From NCBI GenBank assembly GCA_947174965.1, contig CAMWKY010000058.1, forward strand, positions 1 through 9,514: 9,514 nucleotides of DNA, in the 5' to 3' direction. The stretch comes from an uncultured Ruminococcus sp. Its GTDB lineage: Bacteria; Bacillota; Clostridia; Oscillospirales; Ruminococcaceae. The position numbers and the translations under genes are program-made. Shown piece after piece: positions 7,249 through 9,514 of this stretch. Below the pieces are notes generated by a model. It was not told the DNA's origin. It ran no database searches and saw nothing but the letters and a program-made list of their open reading frames with translations. Within the stretch, counting starts at the first letter, position 1; each line of letters opens with the position of its first letter.

Positions 7249-8607
7249 CTAATCGAATATTTCTTTTAAGTCGTCGAATCCCCTGTTTGTTGTGACAATA
7301 ACAACACTGTCATTCACCATAAGATAATCGTCACCCTTTGGAATGATGAGTTGATTTCCACGAACTATACTTGCTATAAGAATGCCACTTCTTAACTTAA
7401 GTTTTTTCAGCGGAATACCGATATAGTCTTTCTGTTCTTTTACCACAAACTCAATAGCTTCCAGTCTGTCATTTACAAGACGGTAAAGCGTGATTATATT
7501 GTTTCCTTCGGAGTTCTGTTTGGCACGTACATACTGCAAAATCTGATTGACAGTAATTGATTTAGGCGAAATAATACTGTCAAGATTCAGTGTTTCGGAA
7601 AGCTGCATAAGATTTATTCTGTTGACTTTCGTAACAACTTTTTCAACGCCGTTATTTTTTGCAAGCAGAGACATCAGTATATTTTCCTCGTCAATACCAG
7701 TAAGAGATACAACCGCATCAGCATCGTATACACGTTCTTCCCTGATAATATCCTGATTTGTACCGTCACCGCATATAATGCTGACTTTATTAAGTCGCTC
7801 ACTCAATTCAAGACAGCGTTTTTCGTTGATTTCAATAATCTTGACTTTAACACCCATTTCCCTCAACTGCTGTGCAAGATGATAGCCCACACGTCCGCCA
7901 CCTATTAATACAGCCGATTTAACCCGCTTTTCTCTGTATGCGGCACTTATGCTCTTGAAAAACTTAACCATATTACTGTGTGAAGCTGTCATATGAATTT
8001 TATCGCCTGCATGAAGTACAAAGTTACCATTAGGTATAATAAGGTCGTTTCCACGCTGAACAGCGCATATGAGTACATCAAGTCTTAAACGGCGTGAAAG
8101 CTGATTAAGTGCGATATTTTCAAGAATACTACCGCTTGTTATACGGATTTCCGCAAGGTCAACACGTCCTTTTGCGAATGAATCTATATTTATTGCTTCG
8201 GGATAACGCAGAACTTTTGCAATTTCATTTGCGGAATTGTAGTCGGGATTTACCATCATGCTTATTCCGAGTTCCTCACGCATAAAGACAAGCTGTTTTT
8301 CAAATTCGGGATTGCGTACACGTGCAATACAGTGACGTGCTTTCATTTTTTTTGCAATAAGGCAAGACAGAATATTCACTTCATCAGAATCAGTTACAGC
8401 AATAAATATATTGCACTTCTCCACATTAGCTTCTTTAAGTACTTCAGTAGTGAGACAGTTTCCGACAATGCCTTTTACATCATAATCATTTGCAATAGAA
8501 TTTATTTTCGTTTCATTACGGTCAATAACAGCAACATTATGCTCACTGCAAAGAACTTCTGACAAAGAACTTCCAACTTTTCCTCCGCCGACAATAATAA
8601 TCTCCAT
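7249..8607 (-). CDS. trkA: Trk potassium uptake system nucleotide-binding subunit TrkA
   Basis: TrkA is a peripheral cytoplasmic ring protein that opens or closes TrkH in response to bound nucleotides. The 452 residues contain two tandem RCK units. The first Rossmann fold starts at residue 1 with GGGKVG (7-12) and an acidic residue, Asp29, at the end of its second strand, typical of NAD(H) binding. A first RCK_C domain spans roughly 148-225. The second Rossmann fold has GGGRVG (237-242) and Glu259, followed by a second RCK_C domain at about 372-452. RGNDLIIPNG (185-194) and RGNQLIIPKG (416-425) are matching stretches of the two RCK_C repeats. The start has AGGAGG four bases upstream, a short but workable gap. 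trkH follows directly, so the regulator and its channel are made from one mRNA. No potassium- or cyclic-di-AMP-sensing riboswitch fits in the short leader of about 23 bases. Confidence 0.96.
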   Translation of the reverse strand: MEIIIVGGGKVGSSLSEVLCSEHNVAVIDRNETKINSIANDYDVKGIVGNCLTTEVLKEANVEKCNIFIAVTDSDEVNILSCLIAKKMKARHCIARVRNPEFEKQLVFMREELGISMMVNPDYNSANEIAKVLRYPEAINIDSFAKGRVDLAEIRITSGSILENIALNQLSRRLRLDVLICAVQRGNDLIIPNGNFVLHAGDKIHMTASHSNMVKFFKSISAAYREKRVKSAVLIGGGRVGYHLAQQLREMGVKVKIIEINEKRCLELSERLNKVSIICGDGTNQDIIREERVYDADAVVSLTGIDEENILMSLLAKNNGVEKVVTKVNRINLMQLSETLNLDSIISPKSITVNQILQYVRAKQNSEGNNIITLYRLVNDRLEAIEFVVKEQKDYIGIPLKKLKLRSGILIASIVRGNQLIIPKGDDYLMVNDSVVIVTTNRGFDDLKEIFD

Positions 8608-8636
8608 ATTTCCTCCTGTAAATATATATTATAATA

Positions 8637-8665
8637 ATTATACTCTCTATACATTAATTTGTCAA
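8637..8665 (-). promoter_or_regulatory. trkA-trkH promoter
   Basis: A perfect TTGACA (8660-8665) and a perfect TATAAT (8637-8642) are separated by exactly 17 bases on the minus strand. The predicted start near 8630 leaves a leader of only about 23 bases, nearly all of it occupied by the ribosome binding region. This points to steady vegetative expression of the potassium system, with control mainly at the protein level. Confidence 0.9.
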
Positions 8666-8678
8666 TAAAAATCCGTAT

Positions 8679-8720
8679 AAAAAAACTCAGACTGACGTTT
8701 TTTTATTAAACGTCAGCCTG
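8679..8720 (-). terminator. Intrinsic terminator after the small membrane protein gene
   Basis: In the minus-strand RNA, CAGGCTGACGTTT (8708-8720) pairs with AAACGTCAGTCTG (8688-8700). The stem has 13 pairs with one G-U and a seven-base loop, and after two bases is followed by seven U residues (8679-8685). It begins a few bases after the stop codon at 8727. It insulates the trkA promoter just downstream from read-through. Confidence 0.9.
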
Positions 8721-8726
8721 AATACT

Positions 8727-9095
8727 TTACCAGTTTTTCTGAAGTGATTTTGCAAGGTAAATATATACCACAAGCATGATAATCTGGAAAATTGCAGAAC
8801 CTTTGTTATCAGACAAAAAAATTGTAATAATGTCAAGAATAAGGATAGCAAATGCGATTTTTGAGCATTTTTCGTAATTGCCTTTTAATCCTGCAATAGC
8901 CATAATGATAGTTGCTATAGCAGGAATCAACGACAAAATAACTATCAAAACAGCAAAACCGCCTAAAGCTGCTGTAGTTCCTCCTACCGCAGCAGCAAGT
9001 GAACCCAAACCAATCACTCTCATAAGAAAATTGACTGCCGGAATAACATTTGCGATGAGTATCAGAATGTTCCAGACTCTGAAAAAGATTTTCAT
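8727..9095 (-). CDS. Small multi-pass membrane protein of unknown function
   Basis: The 122-residue product is strongly hydrophobic and I do not recognise its family. Likely membrane helices are at about 5-25, 46-69, 78-95 and 101-117. A Gly/Ala-rich stretch between (30-46, GSLAAAVGGTTAALGG) may be a further short helix. The loop at 70-78 (LKGNYEKCS) and the C-terminus (KSLQKNW) carry the positive charges, so both are probably cytoplasmic. There is no signal peptide, lipobox or catalytic motif. The ATG at 9095 is preceded by a GGGGGG run (9103-9108) instead of a normal AGGAGG. It is a single-gene unit with its own consensus promoter and terminator, lying between the trk operon and a DUF1963 gene. 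That arrangement gives no functional clue. The reading frame is believable because of promoter, terminator and coherent membrane pattern. Confidence 0.8.
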   Translation of the reverse strand: MKIFFRVWNILILIANVIPAVNFLMRVIGLGSLAAAVGGTTAALGGFAVLIVILSLIPAIATIIMAIAGLKGNYEKCSKIAFAILILDIITIFLSDNKGSAIFQIIMLVVYIYLAKSLQKNW

Positions 9096-9156
9096 TATCT
9101 AACCCCCCTTTATTATTTTATCCCCACAAATACCCCTATAAATACGTTTGTGCAGT
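9096..9156 (-). promoter_or_regulatory. G-rich leader of the small membrane protein gene
   Basis: The predicted leader of about 60 bases contains three G runs in otherwise AU-rich RNA: GGGG (9133-9136), GGGG (9122-9125) and GGGGGG (9103-9108). The last is at ribosome-binding distance from the ATG. The runs could allow a two-layer G-quadruplex covering the start region, or simply offer a weak ribosome binding site. The match to the 16S tail is poorer than for every other gene in the window. Confidence 0.3.
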
Positions 9157-9162
9157 ACTAAT

Positions 9163-9191
9163 ATTATATCATATTCTGCTAAATTTGTCAA
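9163..9191 (-). promoter_or_regulatory. Promoter of the small membrane protein gene
   Basis: The minus strand carries TTGACA (9186-9191), a 17-base spacer, and TATAAT (9163-9168), preceded by TGA so the -10 is also extended. Every consensus element is present. It is one of the strongest-looking promoters in the window although it drives a gene of unknown function. Start site is predicted near 9156. Confidence 0.88.
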
Positions 9192-9205
9192 TACTTTCAC
9201 AAAAT

Positions 9206-9234
9206 AAAAAACCGCATATTATATACGGCTTTTT
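9206..9234 (-). terminator. Intrinsic terminator after the DUF1963 gene
   Basis: In the minus-strand RNA, CCGTATA (9222-9228) pairs with TATGCGG (9212-9218) around the loop TAA. The stem has seven pairs with one G-U, extended by A-U pairs and followed by six U residues (9206-9211). On the plus strand one pair is lost, so it mainly serves the minus-strand gene ending at 9247. Confidence 0.75.
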
Positions 9235-9246
9235 TTGATTTTTTAT

Positions 9247-9514
9247 TCAACAGCAATCACAGTAATATAAAATATCACTGAAATCACAGTTTTTTAGTTT
9301 TTCGGCATTTATGAAGAAATGACATATACCTGCATCTCCCCACATGATATTCTCATAATTTTTTCCGTCAATTCTACCGAAATCGCTTTCCATCTGCAAA
9401 AGCTGAAAATTATATTTTTCTTGTACTTCTTCCGATTCACGAGGGTCAAACTGACAGAAATCCGAAGAACCTCCGATTTTATGACCATATGATGAATTAT
9501 CTTCATATATTGCC
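9247..9514 (-). CDS. DUF1963 (YwqG-like) protein, C-terminal fragment
   Basis: Only the last 88 residues are inside the window; the N-terminal part lies beyond the right edge. The fragment reads with no internal stop from the edge to TGA at 9247-9249. It carries the features I associate with the C-terminus of the DUF1963/YwqG family: a GG-x-x-x-F-x-Q-x-DPR stretch (14-25), LLQMESD (38-44), IMWGDAGICHFFI (56-68), and LKNCDFSDILYYCDCC at the end. The family has no established biochemical role. Two deviations from the usual pattern are SS in place of YP after GG, and YYCDCC where I expect a tryptophan before DCC. A shadow frame on the same strand (9309-9506) is shorter and lacks these motifs. 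Family assignment is from memory of conserved motifs, not from a search. Confidence 0.75.
   Translation of the reverse strand, partial: AIYEDNSSYGHKIGGSSDFCQFDPRESEEVQEKYNFQLLQMESDFGRIDGKNYENIMWGDAGICHFFINAEKLKNCDFSDILYYCDCC

Noticed and set aside
8628..8633. A second TATAAT nine bases downstream of the trkA -10
   Set aside because: It lies 26 bases from the only good -35 and has no TGn extension, so it is likely a product of AT-rich sequence.
9309..9506. 65-residue open frame on the minus strand at the right edge
   Set aside because: It overlaps the DUF1963 fragment in another frame. The DUF1963 frame carries family motifs and runs to a stop followed by a terminator.
1..9514. CRISPR array, insertion sequence, tRNA/rRNA gene, phage or defence island
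   Set aside because: No regularly spaced repeats, transposase or integrase motifs, tRNA cloverleaf, target-site duplications or toxin-antitoxin pairs were seen. The gene set is housekeeping plus one hydrolase and two genes of unknown role.

Overview
The window looks like a chromosomal segment from a low-GC Gram-positive bacterium of the class Clostridia. A Ruminococcus-like (Oscillospiraceae) gut or rumen organism is my best guess. The reasons are strong AGGAGG ribosome binding sites, AT-rich spacers, near-perfect TTGACA-N17-TATAAT promoters, a 138-residue ribosomal protein S12 of the Gram-positive long type, and an intracellular family 5 glycoside hydrolase next to housekeeping genes. The genus is an inference from gene content and style; no 16S or other marker is present.

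Left part (1-4541, minus strand): the streptomycin (str) operon in transcription order rpsL (S12), rpsG (S7), fusA (EF-G), tuf (EF-Tu, cut by the left edge). A perfect consensus promoter sits before rpsL, a plausible second promoter lies in the unusually long rpsL-rpsG spacer, and an extended -10 promoter lies directly before tuf. rpoB/rpoC, which often precede this operon in Firmicutes, are not upstream here. Instead a divergent gene begins.

Middle (4542-5795, plus strand): an AT-rich divergent promoter region leads to a 340-residue family 5 glycoside hydrolase without a signal peptide. Its extended -10 element is overlapped by a perfect 15-base palindrome that could be an operator. A strong hairpin terminator separates it from the convergent potassium genes.

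Right-middle (5796-8665, minus strand): a two-gene operon, trkA then trkH, from one perfect consensus promoter. TrkA is the cytoplasmic nucleotide-binding gating subunit and TrkH the membrane channel subunit of a Trk potassium uptake system.

Right end (8679-9514, minus strand): a small four-helix membrane protein of unknown function with its own consensus promoter, a G-rich leader and a strong terminator. Upstream of it is the C-terminal end of a DUF1963 (YwqG-like) protein with its own terminator.

Most of the window is ordinary housekeeping sequence and I see no mobile element, CRISPR array, RNA gene or defence system. The points that merit a second look are regulatory: the structured rpsL-rpsG spacer, the hairpin at the predicted 5' end of the rpsL mRNA, the palindrome over the hydrolase promoter, and the G-rich leader of the orphan membrane gene.
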